Source: Lachnospiraceae bacterium (GTDB taxonomy: Bacteria; Bacillota; Clostridia; Lachnospirales; Lachnospiraceae). From it: a stretch of 14,932 bases of DNA. The notes beneath the pieces were generated by a model. It saw nothing but the letters and a program-made list of their open reading frames with translations, was not told where the DNA came from and ran no database searches. A program made the translations under genes and the position numbers. Positions 5,767 to 13,776 of this stretch are shown piece by piece (the first letter of the stretch is position 1; each line of letters starts with the position of its first letter). The DNA is taken from assembly GCA_009774235.1 (NCBI GenBank), contig VSNJ01000103.1:1-14932 (forward strand), in the 5' to 3' direction.

Positions 5767-7194
5767 GTGAGAGAAATATCTGAACAGTTTATTGCAGCAC
5801 TTGCAGCTAATGCGTCTGCGCTTAATAACGCCAGGAAAATTTCCCAGAAGGGCGGCTTTGTTAAGTTGTTTTGTTCTGGTGATGATACTTTCTATATGGG
5901 GGAGTGTGCTGGAAGCGGCAAGTCAAATTATATAAGTTCTGCTGATTTTATACAGGAGGAAAGCCCTGTTTTCCGTTGTTCCTGTCCTAGCAGGCAATTT
6001 CCATGTAAACACAGCCTGGCATTGCTTTTTGAAATTAATTCTGGAAAAGAGTTTGGGCTTTGTGAAATTCCAGAAGATATAATTAAGAAACGGCAGAAGA
6101 AAGAAGCACGTGCTGCAAAGGTGGCTGATGGAAGCCAGGAAAGTAAACCAAAGGTAAATAAGACAGCACGTACAAAGAAAATTAAAAAGCAGCTGGAAGG
6201 GTTGCAGATGACAGAAGAAATGATAAGCCGTCTTTTATGGACAGGGCTTGGTACAATGGGAAGCAGTTCTGTAAAGACATATAAAGACCTGGCAAAACAA
6301 CTTGGGGATTATTACCTCGCAGGCCCACAGCTTTATGTAAACCGTCTGGTTATAGAGATAGAAGCTTTCCAGAAGGACGGTAATAACTGCCATTATAAAG
6401 AAGCTGCAAATATACTGGTACAGTTAAGGGCACTGGTAAAAAAGGCAGATGCTTATCTTAAGGACAAGCTTGATAAAGATAATACAGAAGATGATGATAA
6501 TATCCTGTATGAGGAGCTTGGCGGGGTATGGAAGCTTGGCCAGCTACAAGCACTTGGTTTAAAGAAGGATAATGCTTGCCTGCTCCAGCTTTCTTTCCAG
6601 GTTATTTATGATGAAGCAAGAAGAGAATTTATAGATACTGGATGGTGGGCGGATGTTGAAACTGGTGAAGTATCAGTTAAGCGTAATTACCGTCCCATAA
6701 AAGCAATGAAATATATTAAACAGGATGATACTGTATTTGAAGCTGTTTCTGTCCCTGTGCTTTCATATTATCCAGGGGAAATTAACCGCCGTATACGCTG
6801 GGAGGGGGCATCTTACAGCCCAGTGTCAAAAGAACAGCTTGCAAACCTTGCTTCACATGCACAGACAAGCCTTCTGGCTGCTGTAAAGCTGGTAAAAAAC
6901 CAGATAAAAAATACACTTCCGGATAATTTTGTTGTAATGTTGTTTGCTTTTAAGCAGATTGGTATGGTTGGGAAATCATATGTTATGTGTGATAAGGAGG
7001 ATTCATCTGTTCTTTTAGAGGATATTCCTGGAATGGAAGAAACAACTGTGCGTATCCAGGCATTGCCAGATACCTCTTTGTTAGAGAACCAGGTATTACT
7101 TGGGGCATTTTTCTATAATGAGGAAAAACGCCGTATATGTGTACAGCCTTACAGCATTATAACAAACAAGCAGGTTGTAAGGCTGTTATATTAA
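5767..7194 (+). CDS. SWIM zinc-finger protein, YehQ-like
   Basis: Protein of 475 residues with a SWIM zinc finger near the N-terminus: Cys71, Cys73, Cys80 and His82 in RCSCPSRQFPCKHSLALLF give the CxC-x6-CxH pattern. SWIM fingers are proposed to bind DNA or proteins. A strongly basic, probably flexible linker follows (about residues 112-145, rich in Lys and Arg). The remaining 320 residues look mixed helical with no motif I can name. It has no signal peptide or membrane segment. The start is GTG, set by AAAGGA at 5752-5757, 9 bases upstream. A SWIM protein next to a MoxR ATPase, a DUF5682 protein and a VWA protein recurs in bacteria; I recall E. coli YehQ in the yehLMPQ cluster. It may supply target or nucleic-acid recognition to the ATPase machine; that is inference. 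Confidence 0.9.
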   Translation: MREISEQFIAALAANASALNNARKISQKGGFVKLFCSGDDTFYMGECAGSGKSNYISSADFIQEESPVFRCSCPSRQFPCKHSLALLFEINSGKEFGLCEIPEDIIKKRQKKEARAAKVADGSQESKPKVNKTARTKKIKKQLEGLQMTEEMISRLLWTGLGTMGSSSVKTYKDLAKQLGDYYLAGPQLYVNRLVIEIEAFQKDGNNCHYKEAANILVQLRALVKKADAYLKDKLDKDNTEDDDNILYEELGGVWKLGQLQALGLKKDNACLLQLSFQVIYDEARREFIDTGWWADVETGEVSVKRNYRPIKAMKYIKQDDTVFEAVSVPVLSYYPGEINRRIRWEGASYSPVSKEQLANLASHAQTSLLAAVKLVKNQIKNTLPDNFVVMLFAFKQIGMVGKSYVMCDKEDSSVLLEDIPGMEETTVRIQALPDTSLLENQVLLGAFFYNEEKRRICVQPYSIITNKQVVRLLY

Positions 7195-7215
7195 CAGGAA
7201 GAAAGAAGGTTAAAT

Positions 7216-9162
7216 ATGAATCTGGAACCATTATATGAATTAAAAGAACGTCTGGAATCAAGTATTATTGCAGGTGTATCCCTTCTTTCAGAAGATTTCA
7301 GGCTTGCCAGGGCTGTCAGGAATATGGAAGCACTTGCAGGTTTAGCTCCTGTGTTTAATAAAATATTCCAGGCAGCAAATGAACTTTTATCTGATGAATG
7401 TACTAATAAGGCAGATACTTTGCTTGATACGCTTGCCCTTACAGATGCGGTACTTAAAACACAGGCAGTGGTAAGTGTAGAAGGAGAAATAAAACCACTT
7501 GAAGCAGCAGAAGGGACTGCGTATACAGATATACCATATAGCGTAGCAGCTCCTATACTGGAGGCTTTATCCAGCCAGGGAACAGGCTGTTATAGCTTTA
7601 TTATGGATGAACATAAAAGAAATCCAGGGATTTTCTCAGATTACCGTATTAAGCCAGCACTTGTAGAAGCACTTGGAGCTGCTTATACAGAGCTTGCAAA
7701 CCATATAGAAGAGTGGCTGTCTGAAGAGGACGCCTCTTTGATTCCGCTTTTAAAAAAGGGTTTTGACCCTAAAGGAAAAAAGGAAATGGTACGCAGGGTA
7801 CATATAATAGAAAATATTGCAAAGGCAGCAGAAAACCAGTGGTATCTTTCTATGCTTGAAGAGGCAGAGAAAGATATACGTGCTGCACTTATTTATGCTT
7901 TGCGCCATAACAGCGGAAACCAGGAAATATTGATGGGTTTTGTAAAAACAGAAAAGGGAAGTTGCAAGAAAGCTGCACTGTGGGCCCTTTCAGGCATGGA
8001 GGATACAGATAACCTGGAATTCTGGGAAACACAGCTTAAGAAAAGCACTATTACAGCTGCAAAATCTCTTATACTTTCTAAAAGTGATGCTATATCTGGA
8101 CTGGTTGCTGGCGCAATAGACAGTCAGATTGATAAAATGCAGGCACAAGCTGGCAGTGGCAGCCTTGTTTTGTCTTCACAGGATTATAGCAAGATAAATA
8201 TGTTGTTATTAGCCATGACAGGAAAAGCTTCTACAGAAATGCTTGAAGTGTATAGGAAACTTGCAAGGTTTAAACAGTTTGGCCAGATGAAAACAGAAAA
8301 AAATGAATATATACAATTTTCTGTCCAGGATATACTTGTAGATTCTATGATTTGGAGCAGGGATAAAAGATTATTTACACTGGCATGGGAATTGTACAAT
8401 GATAATGGCACAAAGTTTTTAAAACCTGCACTTGTAGCAGCACTTATAGAGAAAGACAGTAAAGAAGTTTATAATACATTTTCCAGGATGCTGGAGGGTG
8501 AAGACAGCCAGCATAAGCAGTCTCTTATTAGTATTATGGATGTATTTTCAAGTGTTGTATGGAACAGTGAAAGACAGGAATATGAGATTTTAAAGTATTA
8601 TTATGATGAGTTTGGGGACAAACCTGTTACTGTGCATACCGGGCTTTTTGAAAAACCAGATATAAGATGGTTTGCATTGTTTACAGATTCCAATAATATA
8701 ACAGAGGGCTGTATCCATACATATTATTCTTCACAATATGGCTTACGTGAATTTATTGTGCATGGCTGGGATGACGTACTTGGCAATATGGTGTGCCCGC
8801 AGGACAAGGAGATTTGTGATATCCTTGGTGGTTATTTTTACCAGCAGGCAATGCTGTCTGCAAAGTATGGTGTGAAATCTAATGTACCTAAAACAAGTAA
8901 AACGTATTATATATTAATGGATAAATGTGGTTTCAAGGACGGAAAGGGTCTTGTATCAGCAGAGGTACAAAGTGGCAAATGCTGGTTCTGGGGAGTAGAG
9001 GATATGATATTGTCAGCACCTATGCCAGTAAAAGATAAGATTAAGGAACTGGAAGAGATTAAAAAGCTGCAAGAGGACGGAATTGCTAAAATCCAGGACT
9101 GGAGTAATGAAAGGTATGATGATTTGTATACAATGTTGTTAAAAAAGGAAATGGAGGAATAA
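7216..9162 (+). CDS. Helical, HEAT-like protein of unknown function in the MoxR/VWA cluster
   Basis: Protein of 648 residues that I do not recognise by a defining motif. It is predominantly helical. Around residues 200-290 there are paired amphipathic helices of HEAT/armadillo type (for example DIRAALIYALRHN and CKKAALWALSGM). Further helices follow to about residue 450, and a more mixed region with aromatic residues at about 490-610 contains FIVHGWDDVLGN and CWFWGVEDM. The C-terminus (about 610-648) is a charged helix, possibly coiled coil. There is no signal peptide, membrane segment or catalytic signature. AGAAGG at 7204-7209, 6 bases before the ATG, supports the start. By position between the SWIM and AAA+ genes it may correspond to the DUF5691-type proteins seen in comparable actinobacterial clusters, but I cannot confirm that. 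A scaffold or adaptor role is inferred. Confidence 0.75.
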   Translation: MNLEPLYELKERLESSIIAGVSLLSEDFRLARAVRNMEALAGLAPVFNKIFQAANELLSDECTNKADTLLDTLALTDAVLKTQAVVSVEGEIKPLEAAEGTAYTDIPYSVAAPILEALSSQGTGCYSFIMDEHKRNPGIFSDYRIKPALVEALGAAYTELANHIEEWLSEEDASLIPLLKKGFDPKGKKEMVRRVHIIENIAKAAENQWYLSMLEEAEKDIRAALIYALRHNSGNQEILMGFVKTEKGSCKKAALWALSGMEDTDNLEFWETQLKKSTITAAKSLILSKSDAISGLVAGAIDSQIDKMQAQAGSGSLVLSSQDYSKINMLLLAMTGKASTEMLEVYRKLARFKQFGQMKTEKNEYIQFSVQDILVDSMIWSRDKRLFTLAWELYNDNGTKFLKPALVAALIEKDSKEVYNTFSRMLEGEDSQHKQSLISIMDVFSSVVWNSERQEYEILKYYYDEFGDKPVTVHTGLFEKPDIRWFALFTDSNNITEGCIHTYYSSQYGLREFIVHGWDDVLGNMVCPQDKEICDILGGYFYQQAMLSAKYGVKSNVPKTSKTYYILMDKCGFKDGKGLVSAEVQSGKCWFWGVEDMILSAPMPVKDKIKELEEIKKLQEDGIAKIQDWSNERYDDLYTMLLKKEMEE

Positions 9163-9169
9163 TTGTAAG

Positions 9170-10261
9170 ATGGCAACAAAAACAAAGGTACAGCGTCTGC
9201 CAGCGGAGCAGATGTTCCAAAAGGAGATTAATGCATTAATAGCAGCAGAAAAAGACCCTGTCCCAACAGGGTGGAAGATGTCACCCAGGTCTGTGCTTAC
9301 ATATATTACTGGAGGAAAGGCAGGAAAAACAATAATTACACCTAAATATATTGGTAACAGACGGCTTGTAGAAATAGCTATTGCAACACTTGTAACTGAC
9401 CGTGCGCTATTGCTAATTGGGGAACCAGGAACTGCCAAATCCTGGTTATCAGAACATTTATCGGCAGCAATTAATGGGGATTCTACAAAAGTAATACAAG
9501 GAACAGCAGGAACTACAGAAGAACAGATACGCTATTCATGGAATTATGCTATGCTGGTTTCGCAGGGACCTTCACCAGAAGCTATGTTAAAAAGCCCAGT
9601 ATATAATGCAATGGAAACAGGGACTATTGCAAGGGTTGAGGAAATATCAAGATGTGCTTCTGAGGTACAGGATGCGCTTATTTCTATATTATCAGAAAAA
9701 AGGATTTCTGTACCTGAACTTGGGTTTGAAGTTCCAGCTAAAAAGGGGTTTTCGGTGATTGCAACTGCAAATACAAGGGATAAGGGTGTTAATGAAATGT
9801 CTGCTGCGCTGAAACGCCGTTTTAATATTGTGGTACTTCCAGCTCCTGCAGACCTGGAATCAGAGATGGATATTGTAAAGACACGTGTAGAACAGCTTTC
9901 AGAAAACCTTGATTTAAATTCAGAACTGCCAGAACAGGAAGTGGTTGAAAAGGTTTGCACAATTTTCCGTGAATTGCGTATGGGCGAAACCCTGGATGGC
10001 AAACAAAAGTTAAAAACTACCACAGGGGTTTTGTCTACAGCAGAGGCTATTTCTTTGCTGGCAAACAGCATGGCACTTGCAGGCAGTTTTGGAAATGGTG
10101 TAATTACAGATTATGACCTGGCAGCGGGGCTACAGGGAGCTATAGTTAAAGATGAGGAAAAGGACAGTCTTGCCTGGAAAGAATATCTGGAGAATATCCT
10201 TAAGAAAAGAGGTTTAAAGTGGGCTGGCCTTTATAAAGAATGTAAGGAGCTGAATGAATAA
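9170..10261 (+). CDS. MoxR-family AAA+ ATPase, YehL-like
   Basis: Single-domain AAA+ ATPase of 363 residues, the length usual for MoxR proteins. Walker A is GEPGTAKS at 84-91 with Lys90. The Walker B position reads ARVEEIS (Glu157, Glu158), an Asp-to-Glu variant that I recall from the YehL branch. Sensor 1 is Asn201 in IATANTRDKG, and the arginine finger is within ALKRRFN (Arg216/Arg217). The stretch EVQDALISILSEKRISVPEL between them is highly typical of this subfamily. MoxR ATPases form hexameric rings that work with a VWA-domain partner to remodel or activate a target, as in RavA-ViaA, NorQ-NorD and CbbQ-CbbO. The partner is encoded two genes downstream. GGAGG at 9153-9157 lies 12 bases before the ATG. 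The last base of the TAA stop is the first base of the next gene's ATG, indicating translational coupling. Confidence 0.95.
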   Translation: MATKTKVQRLPAEQMFQKEINALIAAEKDPVPTGWKMSPRSVLTYITGGKAGKTIITPKYIGNRRLVEIAIATLVTDRALLLIGEPGTAKSWLSEHLSAAINGDSTKVIQGTAGTTEEQIRYSWNYAMLVSQGPSPEAMLKSPVYNAMETGTIARVEEISRCASEVQDALISILSEKRISVPELGFEVPAKKGFSVIATANTRDKGVNEMSAALKRRFNIVVLPAPADLESEMDIVKTRVEQLSENLDLNSELPEQEVVEKVCTIFRELRMGETLDGKQKLKTTTGVLSTAEAISLLANSMALAGSFGNGVITDYDLAAGLQGAIVKDEEKDSLAWKEYLENILKKRGLKWAGLYKECKELNE

Positions 10262-12540
10262 TGGATGATATGCTTCAAGTACATGATGCAAACCAGCCAG
10301 TTATATTTGGTATCCGGCACTTGTCGCCTGCAGGGGCATGGCATTTAAGGGAACTTCTGGATAAGCTTATGCCAGAGCTGGTTCTTATAGAGGGACCTTC
10401 TGATTTTTCAGAGGAGATTGTGTGCCTGCCAGATAAAAACACTAAACCTCCTATTGCAATTATGGCATATACATCTGAACCTCCTGTACGTACTATATTA
10501 TATCCATTTGCCAGATATTCACCTGAATACCAGGCGGTTCTCTGGGCACATGAGAACCGCAGGGAATGCCGTTTTATTGATTTGCCATCCGGAATATTCC
10601 TGGCACTTTCTGGCTGTGAAGACAGAGATGAAAATACAGGTGAAGAAAAATGGGCTGTATATGATAAGCTGTCTGGACTGTCTGGTGATGATTCACATGA
10701 GACATTCTGGGAACGTACACTTGAACATTCAAGTGATGCCGCTGGATATTGGAAAGGGGCAGAAGTATTTGGAAGAAACCTGCGTGGGCTTACAGCCAGG
10801 AAGGATAGCAGTTATGCAGAAACCGTTGTACGTGAAGCTTATATGAAGCGGCAGATAAAAGAAGCAGTGGATTCTGGTATTCAACCAGAAAAGATTGTTG
10901 TGGTAACAGGTGCATACCATGTGGAAGGTCTGGAAAGCAGTACACCACCATTAAGTGATGAGGAATTAAAAGGGCTGCCTTATGTTGAAACACAGAAAAC
11001 ACTTATGCCATATTCTTATTACCGCATGTCGTCCAGGTCTGGTTATGGTGCTGGAAATAAAGCGCCTGCGTATTATGACCTTTTATGGGAAGGCTTCCAG
11101 AGAGGTGAAGCAAGCTATGCGGCACGCAGTTACTTGTCAAGGCTTGCAGCATGGCAGCGTAAGAATGGAAATATGGTTTCTTCTGCGGAAGTAATTGAAG
11201 CGGTCCGGCTTTCATTCTCGCTTGCAGGGCTTAGAGGGTATAATTTGCCTGCATTAAGGGATTTAAGGGATGCAGCGGTTACATGTATAGGGCATGGAAG
11301 GCTTGGGGAAATTGCTATGGCTGTTGCTGATACAGAGATTGGAACAACTATAGGGTTTCTTCCACAGGGAACCAGCCGTACCTCTATACAGAATGATTTC
11401 TACCGCCAGCTGGATGAGCTTAATTTAAAACGTTATTTTTCTGTAACAGCGGATGACTTGCGTCTGGACCTTAGGGAAAAGTTGGGGGTAAAATCACAGA
11501 AAGCAGCATTTATGGACTTGGAACGTTCATTTTTCCTGCACAGGCTGAGGGTCTTAGGCATTTCTTTTGTAAGTTTCAGTCCAGGACAGCAGGAGCGGGC
11601 AACATGGGCTGAGAACTGGGTGTTACGCTGGACGCCAGAGGCGGAAATTGAAATTGTAGAAGCACAGTTAAAAGGTGATACGGTACTTCTTGCTGCTGCT
11701 TTCCAGATGAAGGAAGAAGCAGAGAATGGGGGAAGCATTGCAAGTGTTGCAAAAATCATTGAACAGTCATTTTTATGTGGTATGCCAGAAACTGCTGCTT
11801 ATGCTACTTCTGTATTACAAAAGATTGCTGTAGATGCTGCATCTGTTGAAGAAATCGCAGAAACGGCAAGGCAGCTGTCACTTGTTATCCAGTATGGAAG
11901 TATCAGGAAGATTTCAAGTGAACCGCTGGTTCCAATATTAAAGCAGCTTTTCCTGCGTGCATGCCTGCTTCTGCCAGGGTGCTGTATTTGTGATGATAAT
12001 GCTTCACATGGGCTTGTACAGAGTATAGGGATATTAAATGAAACAGCAGTCTGCCATGAATTTCTTCCGGCAGAACGGTGGGTAAATGTAATGAAAGAAA
12101 TTGCGGACAGGGATGACCTTAATACAAAGGTTTCTGGTTATGCTGCTGCAGTTCTGCTTGAAAGAGGGGAGCTGTCTAATGAAGAACTGGAACTAAAAGT
12201 AGAAAGGCGTCTTTCAAAAGGTGTTCCTGCAGACCTGGGGGCTGGCTGGTTTGAAGGGTTTTCAATGAAGAACCGCTATGCATTAATTATCCGTACCAGC
12301 CTTTGGGAAAGCCTGGACAAATATCTGGATACACTGGATGATGAGGAATTTAAACGTGCATTGCTTTTTCTTCGCCGTGCTTTTGCAGATTTTACTTCTG
12401 CTGATAAAGATGCTATTGCAGAAAATTTAGGGGAAATCTGGCATCTGGATACACAAGAAACATCTGTGGAGGAAGGGCTTTCACAAGAGAGCCAGGTGAT
12501 GTTAGATGAACTGGATGAGTTTGATTTTGGAGATATTTGA
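10261..12540 (+). CDS. DUF5682 (YehM-like) protein of the MoxR/VWA system
   Basis: Large cytosolic protein of 759 residues, the length I recall for E. coli YehM. The N-terminal half carries the family hallmarks: FGIRHLSPAGAW (His20), LVLIEGPSDF (Glu44), YPFARYSPEYQAVLWA, FIDLPSG, SHETFWE and VVVTGAYHVEGL (His220). The paired pattern of GxxH, then a beta-strand ending in EGP, and later a strand with GAxH resembles the TraB/TIKI/erythromycin-esterase group of possible hydrolases; this relationship is my inference. The C-terminal half (about 400-759) is mostly helical and ends in an acidic tail (DELDEFDFGDI). It overlaps the ATPase stop by one base, with AAGGAG at 10244-10249 as ribosome binding site. 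The VWA gene starts at its stop. It is probably the third component that links the ATPase and VWA protein to their target. Confidence 0.87.
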   Translation: MDDMLQVHDANQPVIFGIRHLSPAGAWHLRELLDKLMPELVLIEGPSDFSEEIVCLPDKNTKPPIAIMAYTSEPPVRTILYPFARYSPEYQAVLWAHENRRECRFIDLPSGIFLALSGCEDRDENTGEEKWAVYDKLSGLSGDDSHETFWERTLEHSSDAAGYWKGAEVFGRNLRGLTARKDSSYAETVVREAYMKRQIKEAVDSGIQPEKIVVVTGAYHVEGLESSTPPLSDEELKGLPYVETQKTLMPYSYYRMSSRSGYGAGNKAPAYYDLLWEGFQRGEASYAARSYLSRLAAWQRKNGNMVSSAEVIEAVRLSFSLAGLRGYNLPALRDLRDAAVTCIGHGRLGEIAMAVADTEIGTTIGFLPQGTSRTSIQNDFYRQLDELNLKRYFSVTADDLRLDLREKLGVKSQKAAFMDLERSFFLHRLRVLGISFVSFSPGQQERATWAENWVLRWTPEAEIEIVEAQLKGDTVLLAAAFQMKEEAENGGSIASVAKIIEQSFLCGMPETAAYATSVLQKIAVDAASVEEIAETARQLSLVIQYGSIRKISSEPLVPILKQLFLRACLLLPGCCICDDNASHGLVQSIGILNETAVCHEFLPAERWVNVMKEIADRDDLNTKVSGYAAAVLLERGELSNEELELKVERRLSKGVPADLGAGWFEGFSMKNRYALIIRTSLWESLDKYLDTLDDEEFKRALLFLRRAFADFTSADKDAIAENLGEIWHLDTQETSVEEGLSQESQVMLDELDEFDFGDI

Positions 12541-12545
12541 AAGGT

Positions 12546-13745
12546 ATGGTGCAGATAATGGAAGAAACAGGACGTATTAAGCGCTGGCGCTTGATTCTTG
12601 GTGTGGAAAGTGAAGAACGCTTCATATCTATGAATGGAAATGAGAAGCCTGGGTTGTCAGAAGAGCAGCTTATGATGGACCAGGCACTTGCAGCAATTTA
12701 TAATCATAGTGAATCTGGAGGTTTTGGGCAAGGACGGGGTGCGGGTAATGGCCCGTCTAACCCTAAGATTTCAAAATGGCTTGGGGATGTACGTACATTG
12801 TTTGAAAAGGACCTGGTTACAGTAATACAGTCTGATGCTATAGAGCGCTGTGGGCTGCGCCAGCTTATATTTGAACCTGAACTTCTGGAAAACCTGGAAC
12901 CAGATATAGGTCTGGCTTCAACGCTTCTTATGCTTAAAGACCAGATTCCAAAACGTTCTAAAGAGAGTGCAAGGGCATTTATTGCGAAAATTGTGGAGGA
13001 GATTAATAAGCTGCTGGAAGCAGATATAAGGCGTGCAGTGACATCTTCTATAAACCGCAGGCTTCATTCACCAATACCATCAGCTAGTGCACTGGATTTC
13101 CAGCTTACAATACGCAGGAACTTGAAAAATTATAATAAAGAACTTGGAACTATTGTACCAGAACGTTTTTATTTCTTTGACAGGACAACCGCAGCAGCAT
13201 CAAGGCAGTGGACAGTAATCCTTGATGTAGACCAGAGTGGTTCTATGGGGGAATCTGTAATTTATTCTTCTATTATGAGTTGTATACTTGCAAGTATGGC
13301 TTCAATACGTACCCATATTGTGGCATTTGATACTAATATAGTTGATTTAACAGAGAAATGTGATGACCCTGTGGATTTGCTGTTTGGTTTCCAGCTTGGA
13401 GGAGGTACTAATATTGACCAGTCTGTTGCGTATTGCCAGAAATTTGTAGAAAATCCCTCAAAGACTTTGTTCTTTTTAATTACTGACCTCGAAGAGGGCG
13501 GGAACAGGGCTTCTTTGATGAACCGGCTTAAAGAGTTAAAGGAGTCTGGGGTGACGGTTGTCTGTCTTCTTGCTATTGCAGATGGAGGGAAACCTTATTA
13601 CGATGCACAGATGGCAGAGAAGGTTGCAAGGATTGGTATTCCATGTTTTGCATGTAATCCTGAAATGCTGCCACTGCTTTTGCAGAGGGCATTAAAAGGA
13701 CAGGATCTTGGGGAGTTCCGCAAAGAATTTGAGAAAAGAAAATAA
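12546..13745 (+). CDS. VWA-domain protein, YehP-like MoxR partner
   Basis: Protein of about 399 residues with a C-terminal von Willebrand factor A domain (about residues 220-390). The metal-ion-dependent adhesion site is complete: DQSGS (Asp229, Ser231, Ser233), Thr288 in GGGTNIDQS and Asp314 in FLITDLEEGG. A divalent cation should therefore be bound, as in active MoxR-partner VWA proteins. The N-terminal part begins with KRWRLILG, typical of this family, and continues with helices containing LIFEPELLENLEP. There is no signal peptide or membrane segment. The start is uncertain: TTG at 12537 overlaps the previous stop with GGAG 4 bases away; ATG at 12546 follows the stop by 5 bases; ATG at 12558 is also possible. 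I chose 12546 because it is an ATG suited to coupled re-initiation. None has an ideal ribosome binding site. Confidence 0.92.
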   Translation: MVQIMEETGRIKRWRLILGVESEERFISMNGNEKPGLSEEQLMMDQALAAIYNHSESGGFGQGRGAGNGPSNPKISKWLGDVRTLFEKDLVTVIQSDAIERCGLRQLIFEPELLENLEPDIGLASTLLMLKDQIPKRSKESARAFIAKIVEEINKLLEADIRRAVTSSINRRLHSPIPSASALDFQLTIRRNLKNYNKELGTIVPERFYFFDRTTAAASRQWTVILDVDQSGSMGESVIYSSIMSCILASMASIRTHIVAFDTNIVDLTEKCDDPVDLLFGFQLGGGTNIDQSVAYCQKFVENPSKTLFFLITDLEEGGNRASLMNRLKELKESGVTVVCLLAIADGGKPYYDAQMAEKVARIGIPCFACNPEMLPLLLQRALKGQDLGEFRKEFEKRK

Positions 13746-13762
13746 ATAAGGCTTGCAGATAT

Positions 13763-13767
13763 GGAGG
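13763..13767 (+). promoter_or_regulatory. Ribosome binding site deciding the start of the PLP enzyme gene
   Basis: GGAGG lies 9 bases before a TTG at 13777 and 12 bases before another TTG at 13780. There is no in-frame ATG before the conserved KHGGDIY region. The upstream in-frame TTG at 13753 would place this site inside the gene and has no ribosome binding site of its own. Confidence 0.7.
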
Positions 13768-13776
13768 ATTTGTATT

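Noticed and set aside
9544..10071. Long minus-strand open frame of 175 codons
   Set aside because: It lies wholly inside the MoxR ATPase gene in antisense, has low-complexity Ser-rich composition and no ribosome site or recognisable motif. The plus-strand frame carries all the AAA+ motifs.
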